Program-made: the position numbers and the translations under genes
Shown: piece by piece, positions 1-5,674 of the stretch
Numbering within the stretch: the stretch's first letter is position 1
Layout: each line of letters opens with the position of its first letter
NCBI GenBank assembly: GCA_046049705.1
Contig: JBJOQZ010000052.1
Span: forward strand, 1 to 8,705
Source: DALYDD01 sp046049705
Lineage (GTDB): Bacteria; Patescibacteriota; Minisyncoccia; Phycocordibacterales; CAIZLB01
Length of the DNA stretch: 8,705 nucleotides
Direction of reading: 5' to 3'
The notes under the pieces: model-generated
Told to the model about the DNA's origin: nothing
Databases searched by the model: none
What the model saw: the letters and a program-made list of their open reading frames with translations, nothing else

Positions 1-189
1 GTCGTCGAATCGCTTCCAAATGCGATGTTTAAGGTTCAATACCAAACTCCAGAAGGCGAGACAAAAGAGATGCTCACTTTTCTTGCCGGAAAAATGACTT
101 ATAACCGAATCCGTGTACTTATCGGAGACCGAGTTACCGTAGAAATTGACCCTTATGGTGGGAAAGGGAAGATCGTCCGAAGAGGGTAG
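1..189 (+). CDS. infA: Translation initiation factor IF-1 (5'-truncated)
   Basis: The open frame runs from base 1 to a TAG at 187-189 and gives 62 residues; IF-1 is usually about 72, so roughly ten N-terminal residues lie outside the window. IF-1 is a single OB-fold protein that binds the 30S A site and works with IF-2 and IF-3 in start-codon selection. Family hallmarks seen are VVESLPNAMFKV near the start, a central LAGKMTYNRIRVLIGDRV segment, and an EIDPYGGKGKIVRR end. Its place just before rpmJ and the alpha-operon genes matches the end of the spc-alpha supercluster in many bacteria. Identification is secure; only the missing 5' end is uncertain. Confidence 0.96.
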   Translation, partial: VVESLPNAMFKVQYQTPEGETKEMLTFLAGKMTYNRIRVLIGDRVTVEIDPYGGKGKIVRRG

Positions 190-212
190 TTAGGTATTGG
201 GCGGGGTGGAAA

Positions 213-312
213 AAACCCTTAAATAGCCTATTTTAGGCCAAATATGGTCTAAAATACCCCATAAACAACCTACATTAAATATCTGTGAAGAAAGCCTATT
301 TACAAAGGGTTT
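213..312 (+). other. Candidate folded leader between infA and rpmJ
   Basis: The 171-nt infA-rpmJ gap contains nested complementarity. An 8-nt pair, AAACCCTT (213-220) with AAGGGTTT (305-312), could enclose the region. Inside it a 12-bp hairpin spans 229-240 and 245-256 with an AATA loop and one G.U pair. A second, smaller hairpin GCCTA/TAGGC (226-230/234-238) overlaps it, so the two are mutually exclusive. No T-run follows, so this is not an intrinsic terminator on the + strand. A role as a 5' leader or ribosomal-protein autoregulatory site is inference only; the pairing is what the sequence shows. Confidence 0.35.
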
Positions 313-340
313 AACTTATAGTAGACTCAAATTCTATTAT
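311..340 (+). promoter_or_regulatory. Weak candidate sigma-70 promoter for rpmJ onward
   Basis: TTAACT (311-316) and TATTAT (335-340) are separated by 18 bp, which would start transcription about 14 nt before the rpmJ ATG at 361. Each hexamer only partly matches consensus in an AT-rich gap where such matches arise by chance. The genes may equally be read through from the upstream ribosomal operon. Confidence 0.2.
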
Positions 341-360
341 CAAATTAATAAATTGTCGTT

Positions 361-477
361 ATGCGAGTTAGAGCCTCAGTGAATAAAAAATGCTCACACT
401 GCAAAGCCGTCCGAAGAGGAGGAGTTTTGTTCGTTATTTGTAAGGCTAACCCTCGCCATAAACAGCGACAAGGTTAA
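361..477 (+). CDS. rpmJ: 50S ribosomal protein bL36
   Basis: This 38-residue frame begins MRVRASVNKKCSHCK and ends NPRHKQRQG, an unmistakable bL36 signature. bL36 is a small zinc-ribbon protein of the large subunit that stabilises 23S rRNA late in assembly. The zinc ligands are present: Cys11, Cys14, Cys27 and His33. The C-terminal ligand loop is one residue longer than in 37-aa homologues, as in the 38-aa E. coli protein. It lies between infA and rpsM, its usual position. The 20 bases before the ATG contain no purine-rich Shine-Dalgarno sequence. The gene is short enough to be missed by length-filtered gene callers. Confidence 0.96.
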   Translation: MRVRASVNKKCSHCKAVRRGGVLFVICKANPRHKQRQG

Positions 478-493
478 AGTAAAAAGCAATTAC

Positions 494-868
494 ATGCGTA
501 TACTTGGTATAAACATCCCAGATCGAAGACTTGAGATGGCTTTGACCGCTCTTTATGGCGTTGGTAGAAAGCGTGCTCAGGTTATTTTGTCTGAAGCAGG
601 TGTTGATTTTGGTGTGAAGACATCAGAGTTGACTACTGAACAAGAAAATAAAATCAGAACTTTAGTTGAATCATATAAGCTTGAAGCAGATCTCAAACGA
701 GAAACTGGAGCTAATATTAAGCGATTAAAGGATATTAAAAGCTATCGTGGCATGCGTCATGCCCGCAGACTCCCGGCTCGAGGTCAGCGAACTAAGACTA
801 ATGCTCGAACTCTCAAAGGTGTTAAAAAGACCATGGGTTCAGGTAAGAAAAAGGAGTCTAAAAAATAA
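494..868 (+). CDS. rpsM: 30S ribosomal protein uS13
   Basis: The product is 124 residues, the usual length for uS13, which sits in the head of the small subunit and contacts the P-site tRNA and bridge B1 to the large subunit. The N-terminus MRILGINIPDRR is followed by the helix-two-turn-helix region with ALYGVGRKRAQ. The conserved C-terminal rRNA- and tRNA-contacting stretch YRGMRHARRLPARGQRTKTN occupies about residues 82-101, followed by a Lys-rich tail. It lies 16 nt after rpmJ and 9 nt before rpsK in standard alpha-operon order. The stop is a tandem TAATAA. No Shine-Dalgarno sequence precedes the ATG (upstream ...AAAAAGCAATTAC). Confidence 0.98.
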   Translation: MRILGINIPDRRLEMALTALYGVGRKRAQVILSEAGVDFGVKTSELTTEQENKIRTLVESYKLEADLKRETGANIKRLKDIKSYRGMRHARRLPARGQRTKTNARTLKGVKKTMGSGKKKESKK

Positions 869-877
869 TAAACTATT

Positions 878-1303
878 ATGGGAAAGAAACGAATTGCCAC
901 AGGCAGCGATAGCAATAAATCTACAAGCGGAAAGAGCTCTGCGAGCTCTAAGAAGCGATTGGATTCAGCTATTCTCAATATTCAGTCTACATACAATAAC
1001 ACCAAAGCTGTTCTTACAGACAGTAAAGGAAATGTAGTTGCATGGTCATCGACTGGGTCACTTGGGTTTAAAGGTGCAAAGAAAGGTACTCCATATGCAG
1101 CTGCAAAAGTAGGCGAAGTTCTCGCTGAAAAAGCAACAAATATGGGTGTCAAAGAAATTGCCGTAGTTATCAAGGGTGTTGGTTCTGGTCGAGAATCAGT
1201 TGCGCGATCTTTTATTACAAAAGGATTTGGCCTTACATCTCTCCGAGATGTAACGGGTGTACCACACAATGGTCCTAAGTCAAAGAAGCCGCGACGAATC
1301 TAA
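878..1303 (+). CDS. rpsK: 30S ribosomal protein uS11
   Basis: A 141-residue uS11, a platform protein of the small subunit that borders the mRNA exit region and binds with bS6, bS18 and bS21. The first ~27 residues are a Ser/Lys-rich, probably disordered extension. The conserved core starts at about residue 31 with ILNIQSTYNNTKAVLTD and includes VVAWSSTGSLGFKGAKKGTPYAA, GVGSGRES and the terminal VTGVPHNGPKSKKPRRI. The start ATG follows AATAAACTATT, which has no ribosome-binding purine tract. All seven arginines are encoded by CGA. Position and sequence leave no realistic alternative. Confidence 0.98.
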   Translation: MGKKRIATGSDSNKSTSGKSSASSKKRLDSAILNIQSTYNNTKAVLTDSKGNVVAWSSTGSLGFKGAKKGTPYAAAKVGEVLAEKATNMGVKEIAVVIKGVGSGRESVARSFITKGFGLTSLRDVTGVPHNGPKSKKPRRI

Positions 1304-1328
1304 TCCTCACTAATACACAACTATTACT

Positions 1329-1937
1329 ATGAAACTAGGTCCAAAATATAAAATCGCTCGCCGACTCGGAGCACCTATTTTTGAAAAAACTCAGACAGCT
1401 AAATTTAAGGCTTCTTTGGGTGAAAAGAAACCAGGTGGTCGCCGAGGAGGTCCAAAAAGCGAATATGCAAAGCAATTGCTCGAAAAGCAGAAAGTACGTT
1501 TTTCATACGGTATTTCTGAAAAGCAGTTCAGCCGCTATGTGAATGAAGTAATTGAATCTCGAACTAACCAGCCAACACTAAAATTGTTCGAACGACTTGA
1601 AACTCGTCTTGACAATGTTGCTTGGAGACTCGGACTTGTACCAACAAGACGATTTGCACGACAAGTCGTATCACATGGTCATATTACAGTAAACGGCCGA
1701 AAGGTAACTGTTCCATCATTCATGGTTAAGCCAGGAGATCAAATCGGTATCCGAGCTGGTAGTGCCACAAACAAGATTTTTGACACTATCGACGAGAAAC
1801 AAAAGGGTACAGATCTTCCAACATGGATGACTTGGAATGCAGAAAAGAAATCAGGATCACTCTTACGATTGCCAACTCTTGAAGGACAGGAATTGCTGTT
1901 TGATTTAGGTGCAGTATTGGAATTTTACAAGCGATAA
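1329..1937 (+). CDS. rpsD: 30S ribosomal protein uS4
   Basis: This 202-residue protein is uS4, a primary 16S rRNA binder that nucleates assembly of the 30S body; in model bacteria it also represses its own operon by binding mRNA. The N-terminal domain has MKLGPKYKIARRLG and SEYAKQLLEKQKVRFSYG followed by EKQFSRY. The S4 RNA-binding fold spans about residues 91-155 (LETRLDNVAWRLGLVPTRR, then HGHITVNGRKVTVPS). The C-terminus LEFYKR matches the family ending. The N-terminal zinc cysteines of some uS4 proteins are absent, so this is the zinc-free form. It lies between rpsK and rpoA. Whether it regulates the operon here cannot be told from the sequence. Confidence 0.98.
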   Translation: MKLGPKYKIARRLGAPIFEKTQTAKFKASLGEKKPGGRRGGPKSEYAKQLLEKQKVRFSYGISEKQFSRYVNEVIESRTNQPTLKLFERLETRLDNVAWRLGLVPTRRFARQVVSHGHITVNGRKVTVPSFMVKPGDQIGIRAGSATNKIFDTIDEKQKGTDLPTWMTWNAEKKSGSLLRLPTLEGQELLFDLGAVLEFYKR

Positions 1938-1957
1938 TACATCATAATAAACACCAT

Positions 1958-2929
1958 ATGTCTGAAACATCAATCCTATTGCCATCAAAGCCAAAGATTA
2001 TCAAAGAGACTGAAACTCTCGGTCATTTTGAAATTGACGGTCTTTATCCAGGTTACGGTCATACACTTGGTAACTCGCTTCGCCGGATTATTCTTTCATC
2101 GCTTCCTGGCGCTGCGATTACACATGTAAAAATTGAAGGTGTAAGTCATGAATTTAGCACTATCGAAGGTGTTAAAGAAGATGTACTTACTATTCTCTTG
2201 AACCTTAAAAAAGTTCGATTCATCGTCGATGGAGATGAAAATCAGATTGCAACTCTTAAAATTAAGGGTTCAAATACTGTAACAGCAAAAGATATCAAAG
2301 TTCCTGGTCAAGTAACTGTTACAAATCCTGATCAACACCTCTTTACAATCACAAATGCTGGTACTGAAGTTGAAATGGAAATCACTATCGAAAAAGGTAT
2401 TGGTTTCGTTGCAAAGGAAGTATTGCATAAAGATCGAGTTGAAATTGGAGGTATCAGCCTTGATGCTACATTTTCACCTATCTTACAAGCAAATTACGAT
2501 GTAGAACAAATGCGAGTTGGTGATCGAACAGACTTCAATAAGCTTAAGCTCATGATCCAAACTGATGGGACAATCACTCCAAAGTTTGCAATGGAAAAAG
2601 CAATTGAAATCATGATCACTCAGTTGAAAGCAATTATCGGCTTCAAAGAAGAAGAGATTGTTTCAACAAAATCTGAAATCAGTACTGATATTCTTCCTGA
2701 AAATCACCCTGATAAAGAAGCTCTCGATGATGTTTTGAAGACTCGAATTGAGTCTCTTGATATGTCACAACGAACTGCAAATGCACTTGTAAATGCAAAC
2801 ATTCGCACTGTTGGAGGTTTGATCCGAAAGAAAGAAGAAGATATTCTCGAACTCGCTGGTCTTGGTGCCAAAGGTGTAGAGGAAATCAAGTCGACATTAG
2901 AAGCACTAGGACTATCGCTTAAGGCATAG
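1958..2929 (+). CDS. rpoA: DNA-directed RNA polymerase subunit alpha
   Basis: A full-length 323-residue alpha subunit. The N-terminal domain (about residues 1-235) dimerises and scaffolds beta and beta'; its signature GYGHTLGNSLRRIILSSLPG is at residues 32-51. After a linker, the C-terminal DNA- and activator-binding domain covers about 260-323. Aligned to E. coli, key UP-element residues are retained: Arg272 (R265), Asn275 (N268), Gly303 (G296), Lys305 (K298) and Glu309 (E302). C269 is replaced by Ala and S299 by Gly. Upstream-DNA contact by alpha is therefore plausible in this organism. It lies 20 nt after rpsD and 44 nt before rplQ. The stop is TAG. Confidence 0.98.
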   Translation: MSETSILLPSKPKIIKETETLGHFEIDGLYPGYGHTLGNSLRRIILSSLPGAAITHVKIEGVSHEFSTIEGVKEDVLTILLNLKKVRFIVDGDENQIATLKIKGSNTVTAKDIKVPGQVTVTNPDQHLFTITNAGTEVEMEITIEKGIGFVAKEVLHKDRVEIGGISLDATFSPILQANYDVEQMRVGDRTDFNKLKLMIQTDGTITPKFAMEKAIEIMITQLKAIIGFKEEEIVSTKSEISTDILPENHPDKEALDDVLKTRIESLDMSQRTANALVNANIRTVGGLIRKKEEDILELAGLGAKGVEEIKSTLEALGLSLKA

Positions 2930-2973
2930 TACAGTAGGGACATCTACAGATTCCCAAATTATTAAACACTGCC

Positions 2974-3324
2974 ATGAGACATCATAATTCAAATCGAAAA
3001 TTCGGACGAAAGACGACACAGCGACGAGCGCTTTTGCGATCTCTTGCACGTGAACTCTTCTTGCACGGACGAATCATCACCACAGAAGCCAAGGCAAAGG
3101 AAGTACGTCCTTTTGCTGAAGAGCTTATCACTATCGCTCGTGAAGCCACTGTAGCCTCACGGCGACTGGTAAACGCTAAATTGGGTAATAACCCAATTGT
3201 GCCAAAATTGTTTAGTACAGTAGCTCCAAAGTACATTGGTCGAAATGGAGGCTATACCCGAATTATCAAGCTCGATCCACGGCCATCTGATGGAAGTCCG
3301 ATGTCAGTAATCGAACTCGTATAA
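2974..3324 (+). CDS. rplQ: 50S ribosomal protein bL17
   Basis: A 116-residue bL17, slightly shorter than the 127-residue E. coli protein. bL17 lies near the peptide exit tunnel opening on the large subunit. The conserved start MRHHNSNRKFGRKTTQRRAL is followed by LFLHGRIITTEAKAKEVRPFAEELIT, and the end NGGYTRIIKLDPRPSDGSPMS is characteristic. It closes the classical alpha operon. The ATG follows AAATTATTAAACACTGCC, with no Shine-Dalgarno. Nine of fifteen arginines use CGA. Confidence 0.98.
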   Translation: MRHHNSNRKFGRKTTQRRALLRSLARELFLHGRIITTEAKAKEVRPFAEELITIAREATVASRRLVNAKLGNNPIVPKLFSTVAPKYIGRNGGYTRIIKLDPRPSDGSPMSVIELV

Positions 3325-3347
3325 GCAAAATAAGTAATACAACATAT

Positions 3348-3695
3348 ATGAAAAAAGTAGTAATAGATGCACAAAACAAAAAGCTTGGACGAGTTGCCTC
3401 AGAGATAGCTATGGTACTCATGGGTAAAGATACTCCTGCATATGCACGAAACATTGCACCAGATGTCGAAGTTGAAGTGATCAATGCCTCAAAGCTTGAT
3501 ATCAATGAAACTCGATCATCAAGTAAAACGTATTTGACATATTCTGGATATCCAGGTGGTCAAAAAGCTGAAACTTTGAGTAAGCTTATCGACCGAAAAG
3601 GTCATGCTGAAGCCTTGAAGCGAGCTGTAAAAGGTATGCTTCCTGACAATAAGCTCAAAGCTAAGATGATTCTTAATATTAAAATAACCGCGTAA
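3348..3695 (+). CDS. rplM: 50S ribosomal protein uL13 (short form)
   Basis: uL13 is an early-assembling large-subunit protein. Recognisable blocks are KKLGRVASEIAMVLMGKDTPAY near the N-terminus, TYLTYSGYPGGQK in the middle and AVKGMLPDNKL near the C-terminus. At 115 residues it is clearly shorter than the 142-residue E. coli protein. It lacks about 16 N-terminal residues (including the usual W-(Y/H)-V-(V/I)-D-A lead-in beyond VIDA) and most of the C-terminal tail after the KGMLP helix. Only 23 nt separate the start from the rplQ stop, so no longer start is possible. The trimming appears genuine and fits reduced CPR ribosomes, which is inference. It lies 2 nt before rpsI. Confidence 0.97.
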   Translation: MKKVVIDAQNKKLGRVASEIAMVLMGKDTPAYARNIAPDVEVEVINASKLDINETRSSSKTYLTYSGYPGGQKAETLSKLIDRKGHAEALKRAVKGMLPDNKLKAKMILNIKITA

Positions 3696-3697
3696 TT

Positions 3698-4102
3698 ATG
3701 TCTGCATCATCAACATTCTTCCAGGGTACAGGACGACGCAAAACATCAGTTGCGCGTGTTCGAATCACTCCTGCGACAAAGCAATCAATCACGGTCAATG
3801 ACCAAGATGTTGCTTCATATTTTAAAACAGTAGATCTTCAATCAAAAGCTGTTGCAGCAATTGCAAGTGATATCGTCAAAGATCAAAAATTTGAAATCAC
3901 AGTAATTGTACGAGGCGGTGGTACAAGCTCACAAGCTGAAGCTGTACGTCACGGTATCTCACGAGCCCTTGAATCATATGACGGAACACTCCGATCTGTA
4001 CTCAAGAAAGCCGGATACCTTACTCGAGACCAACGAGCAAAAGAACGAAGAAAATTCGGTCTCAAGAAAGCCCGAAAGGCTCCACAGTGGTCAAAGCGAT
4101 AA
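3698..4102 (+). CDS. rpsI: 30S ribosomal protein uS9
   Basis: A 134-residue uS9, the head protein whose C-terminal tail reaches the P-site tRNA anticodon loop. The start contains QGTGRRKTSVARVRITP, then VRGGGTSSQAEAVRHGISRAL and LTRDQRAKERRKFGLKKARKAP, ending in the conserved SKR whose terminal Arg contacts tRNA in known structures. The ATG begins 2 nt after the rplM stop, so the two are very likely co-transcribed and perhaps translationally coupled, the standard L13-S9 pair. Ten of fourteen arginines are CGA. A strong terminator follows within 30 nt, ending the ribosomal cluster. Confidence 0.98.
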   Translation: MSASSTFFQGTGRRKTSVARVRITPATKQSITVNDQDVASYFKTVDLQSKAVAAIASDIVKDQKFEITVIVRGGGTSSQAEAVRHGISRALESYDGTLRSVLKKAGYLTRDQRAKERRKFGLKKARKAPQWSKR

Positions 4103-4130
4103 ATATTCGCAAGAATCCTTATGTGGTCAA

Positions 4131-4164
4131 AAACAAAAACCCGCCGAGATGCGGGTTTTTGTTT
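4131..4164 (+). terminator. Intrinsic terminator after rpsI, potentially bidirectional
   Basis: A 14-bp stem pairs 4131-4144 with 4151-4164 around the loop CGAGAT. The core CCCGC/GCGGG is flanked by an A-run on the 5' side and TTTTTGTTT on the 3' side. The symmetrical A/T tracts mean it could also stop transcription arriving on the - strand. It lies 28 nt past the rpsI stop and separates the ribosomal genes from the chaperone genes. Confidence 0.93.
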
Positions 4165-4203
4165 GTTTAAATTTTATCCTCCTCAGCCTTTTTATGGATG
4201 CAA

Positions 4204-4221
4204 TTTTCATATGTTCATAGT
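4204..4221 (+). repeat. Shared 18-bp motif, grpE copy
   Basis: TTTTCATATGTTCATAGT occurs here and, as its exact reverse complement, at 5583-5600 upstream of dnaK. Within it TTCATA repeats with an 8-bp period. This copy starts 40 nt after the rpsI terminator and ends 66 nt before the grpE -35 hexamer. It has only one arm of the palindrome seen at dnaK. Its presence in front of two heat-shock genes suggests a regulator binding site, which is inference. Confidence 0.6.
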
Positions 4222-4287
4222 AAAAAAGTGTTTTGTAAAAATAAGAGTAAATAAGCAAAGTGCAAATATATGACTTAGAGGGTTTGG

Positions 4288-4316
4288 TTGACAGAGACTT
4301 AGGGGCCGATTAAAAT
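4288..4316 (+). promoter_or_regulatory. sigma-70-type promoter of grpE
   Basis: A perfect TTGACA -35 (4288-4293) and TAAAAT -10 (4311-4316) are separated by the optimal 17 bp. Transcription would start about 6-10 nt after the -10, at 4322-4326, while the grpE ATG is at 4326. The mRNA would therefore have a leader of zero to four nucleotides. Confidence in the promoter is high; the exact start is inferred. Confidence 0.8.
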
Positions 4317-4325
4317 ACACCCACC

Positions 4326-4955
4326 ATGACAGATCAAGACATCAACAATACATCATCAGATGAGACACAATCTGCCGCACAAGCAAATACAATACAAGAC
4401 CATGAAATCGACCTCGATACCGGTCTCGATACAGATACTGACGATGTGACATTTGAGCAAGACGCCGATACGAGAGAAAACACTGCACCAGATGCAGTTG
4501 CAAAAGTGGCAAAGTTGAAAGCTGAAATCGAAAAGCTCAAGACTGAAAAGCAACAATATCTTGATAATTGGCAGCGTGACAAAGCGGAATTTGTAAATGC
4601 TCGACGCCGAGACGAAGAATCAAAGGCAGAGTTTTTGAAATTTGCAGTTAGTGGATTTGCAGAAGAATTGCTTCCTATCATCGACAGTTTCGAGGCTGCA
4701 CTCAAGCATGAAGGTTCAAAAGAAGGAATTGAACTTATCTATACACAATTTAAGTCAGTCCTAAAAAAGCAAGGTATAGAAGACTTTGGCCAAGTGAGCG
4801 ATGCTTTCGACCCAAGTCTGCATCAGGCTATTGGAAATGTTGAGACTGCAGATAAGACACAAGATCATACCGTTGCTGAAGTATTACAGAAGGGGTATCA
4901 GATCCATGGAAAGGTGATTCGACCGGCATTTGTGAAGGTGTTTCAATGTGCATAA
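4326..4955 (+). CDS. grpE: GrpE nucleotide exchange factor
   Basis: GrpE is a dimeric cytoplasmic co-chaperone that opens the DnaK nucleotide cleft and releases ADP. The 209-residue product has an acidic, Asp/Thr/Gln-rich disordered N-terminus (about 1-55). A long helix with coiled-coil character follows (about 57-110, KVAKLKAEIEKLKTEKQQYLDNWQR then DKAEFVNARRR). The four-helix region contains LLPIIDSFEAALKH, and the C-terminal beta domain that inserts into DnaK contains FDPSLHQAIG and GYQIHGKVIRPAFVKV. The protein ends with an uncommon FQCA. It has its own promoter and no Shine-Dalgarno. It is the first gene of the chaperone cluster; no hrcA is visible beside it. Confidence 0.97.
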   Translation: MTDQDINNTSSDETQSAAQANTIQDHEIDLDTGLDTDTDDVTFEQDADTRENTAPDAVAKVAKLKAEIEKLKTEKQQYLDNWQRDKAEFVNARRRDEESKAEFLKFAVSGFAEELLPIIDSFEAALKHEGSKEGIELIYTQFKSVLKKQGIEDFGQVSDAFDPSLHQAIGNVETADKTQDHTVAEVLQKGYQIHGKVIRPAFVKVFQCA

Positions 4956-5025
4956 ACATCGGCCTAAGAATCAAGCTTAACAGAAAAGACTGCGATAAAG
5001 TGATATCTAAAACTCTTGACAGGTA

Positions 5026-5034
5026 TGCTATAAT
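5026..5034 (+). promoter_or_regulatory. Extended -10 promoter before the small membrane-protein gene
   Basis: TGCTATAAT is a perfect extended -10 element (TGn plus TATAAT). At 17-18 bp upstream there is no good -35 hexamer. A TTGACA at 5016-5021 is only 7 bp away, too close to act as its -35. Extended -10 promoters can work without a -35. The start would fall near 5041, about 23 nt before the ATG at 5064. Confidence 0.6.
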
Positions 5035-5063
5035 AGAGACCTAAAATCCCCATTTAACTTAAT

Positions 5064-5495
5064 ATGATAGTAGAGCGCAAACAATACGGCTGTATCCAAA
5101 TACTTCTCGTCCAAATCGGGTTGGCGCTTTATCTTATTGTCCTTTTTCTTGGCACAGGCCCTGCAGGAGAGGTAAAACCACAACTACTTAGGGTACAAAA
5201 GGTAGCAGAAGCAGGGAAGCAGGTCACTATCTCGGCACTCCTTCCGCAATTCGCACAACTACGCCTTTCTACATCTGTAGCAGATGATTCTTCAATTACA
5301 TCCACGCAAGAGCAGGAAATTTTGAATCTTGTAGCGCCAGTTATTTACGCACAAGCAATAGCTTCATCGATAACTCAGATACCAGCGGACCATCTAACCC
5401 AAAGTTCAGTTGTTCAAGACCAGACTATTGCAACACCCTCGCTTAATTCTTTATATACAATAGGTTCTAAGCCTCGAGCTCCAACAATTGGATAG
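5064..5495 (+). CDS. Hypothetical membrane-anchored protein between grpE and dnaK
   Basis: I do not recognise this 143-residue protein. It begins MIVERKQYGC, then has a hydrophobic segment (about residues 11-31, ILLVQIGLALYLIVLFLGTG) suitable as a membrane anchor or uncleaved signal. The remaining ~110 residues are polar, rich in Ser, Thr, Gln and Ala, with few aromatics, a short hydrophobic patch at 86-99 (LVAPVIYAQA) and no catalytic motif. The topology suggests a surface-exposed tail, but this is inference. Support for a real gene: a good extended -10 promoter upstream, an open frame filling much of the gap, and a hydrophobic N-terminus. Only one of four arginines is CGA, unlike the neighbours. 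It could be lineage-specific, or less likely spurious. Confidence 0.55.
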   Translation: MIVERKQYGCIQILLVQIGLALYLIVLFLGTGPAGEVKPQLLRVQKVAEAGKQVTISALLPQFAQLRLSTSVADDSSITSTQEQEILNLVAPVIYAQAIASSITQIPADHLTQSSVVQDQTIATPSLNSLYTIGSKPRAPTIG

Positions 5496-5574
5496 TTTTT
5501 AGCTTTAAGGGGTACACACTGTAACCAACATGCGTACAATCTATGTTCTGTGTAATATAAATAAAGCAAATTCT
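5496..5574. other. Non-coding stretch upstream of dnaK palindrome
   Basis: No gene is visible. Two short nested complementary pairs occur: TACACA/TGTGTA (5513-5518/5549-5554) and AACAT/ATGTT (5527-5531/5543-5547). AT-rich hexamers such as TAATAT (5553-5558) could act as a dnaK -10, but no convincing -35 accompanies them, so no dnaK promoter is called. Confidence 0.3.
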
Positions 5575-5595
5575 ATATGTTCACTATGAACATAT
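5575..5595. promoter_or_regulatory. Perfect 9-3-9 palindrome upstream of dnaK, candidate operator
   Basis: ATATGTTCA (5575-5583), spacer CTA, and TGAACATAT (5587-5595) form a perfect inverted repeat 79 nt before the dnaK ATG. The right arm is part of the 18-bp motif shared with the grpE upstream region. Size and symmetry fit a dimeric helix-turn-helix regulator site. It is not CIRCE and does not match the CtsR or HspR consensus. As RNA it would be a weak AT-rich hairpin without a T-run, so a terminator role is unlikely. Confidence 0.6.
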
Positions 5596-5600
5596 GAAAA
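5583..5600 (-). repeat. Shared 18-bp motif, dnaK copy
   Basis: Read on the - strand this is TTTTCATATGTTCATAGT, identical to 4204-4221. The identity extends beyond the palindrome arm through its flanking TTTTC, so the conserved unit is larger than the half-site. It ends 74 nt before the dnaK start codon. Confidence 0.6.
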
Positions 5601-5674
5601 GTGTATCTATTAATCCCTTAAAATAATTCGATAGAAATAACTCTTTAACAAACTAAACATTCACAAAACAAATT

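Noticed and set aside
3906..4220. 104-residue + strand open frame across the end of rpsI and the terminator
   Set aside because: It overlaps the well-supported rpsI in another frame, runs through the terminator and shows no family features.
5575..5595. LexA/SOS box
   Set aside because: GTTC-N5-GAAC here is in the opposite arrangement to the Gram-positive GAAC-N4-GTTC box and does not fit the spaced direct-repeat type; the chaperone context also argues against it.
4166..5674. CIRCE element or other standard heat-shock operator
   Set aside because: No TTAGCACTC-N9-GAGTGCTAA-like repeat is present upstream of grpE or dnaK, and no CtsR or HspR consensus was seen.
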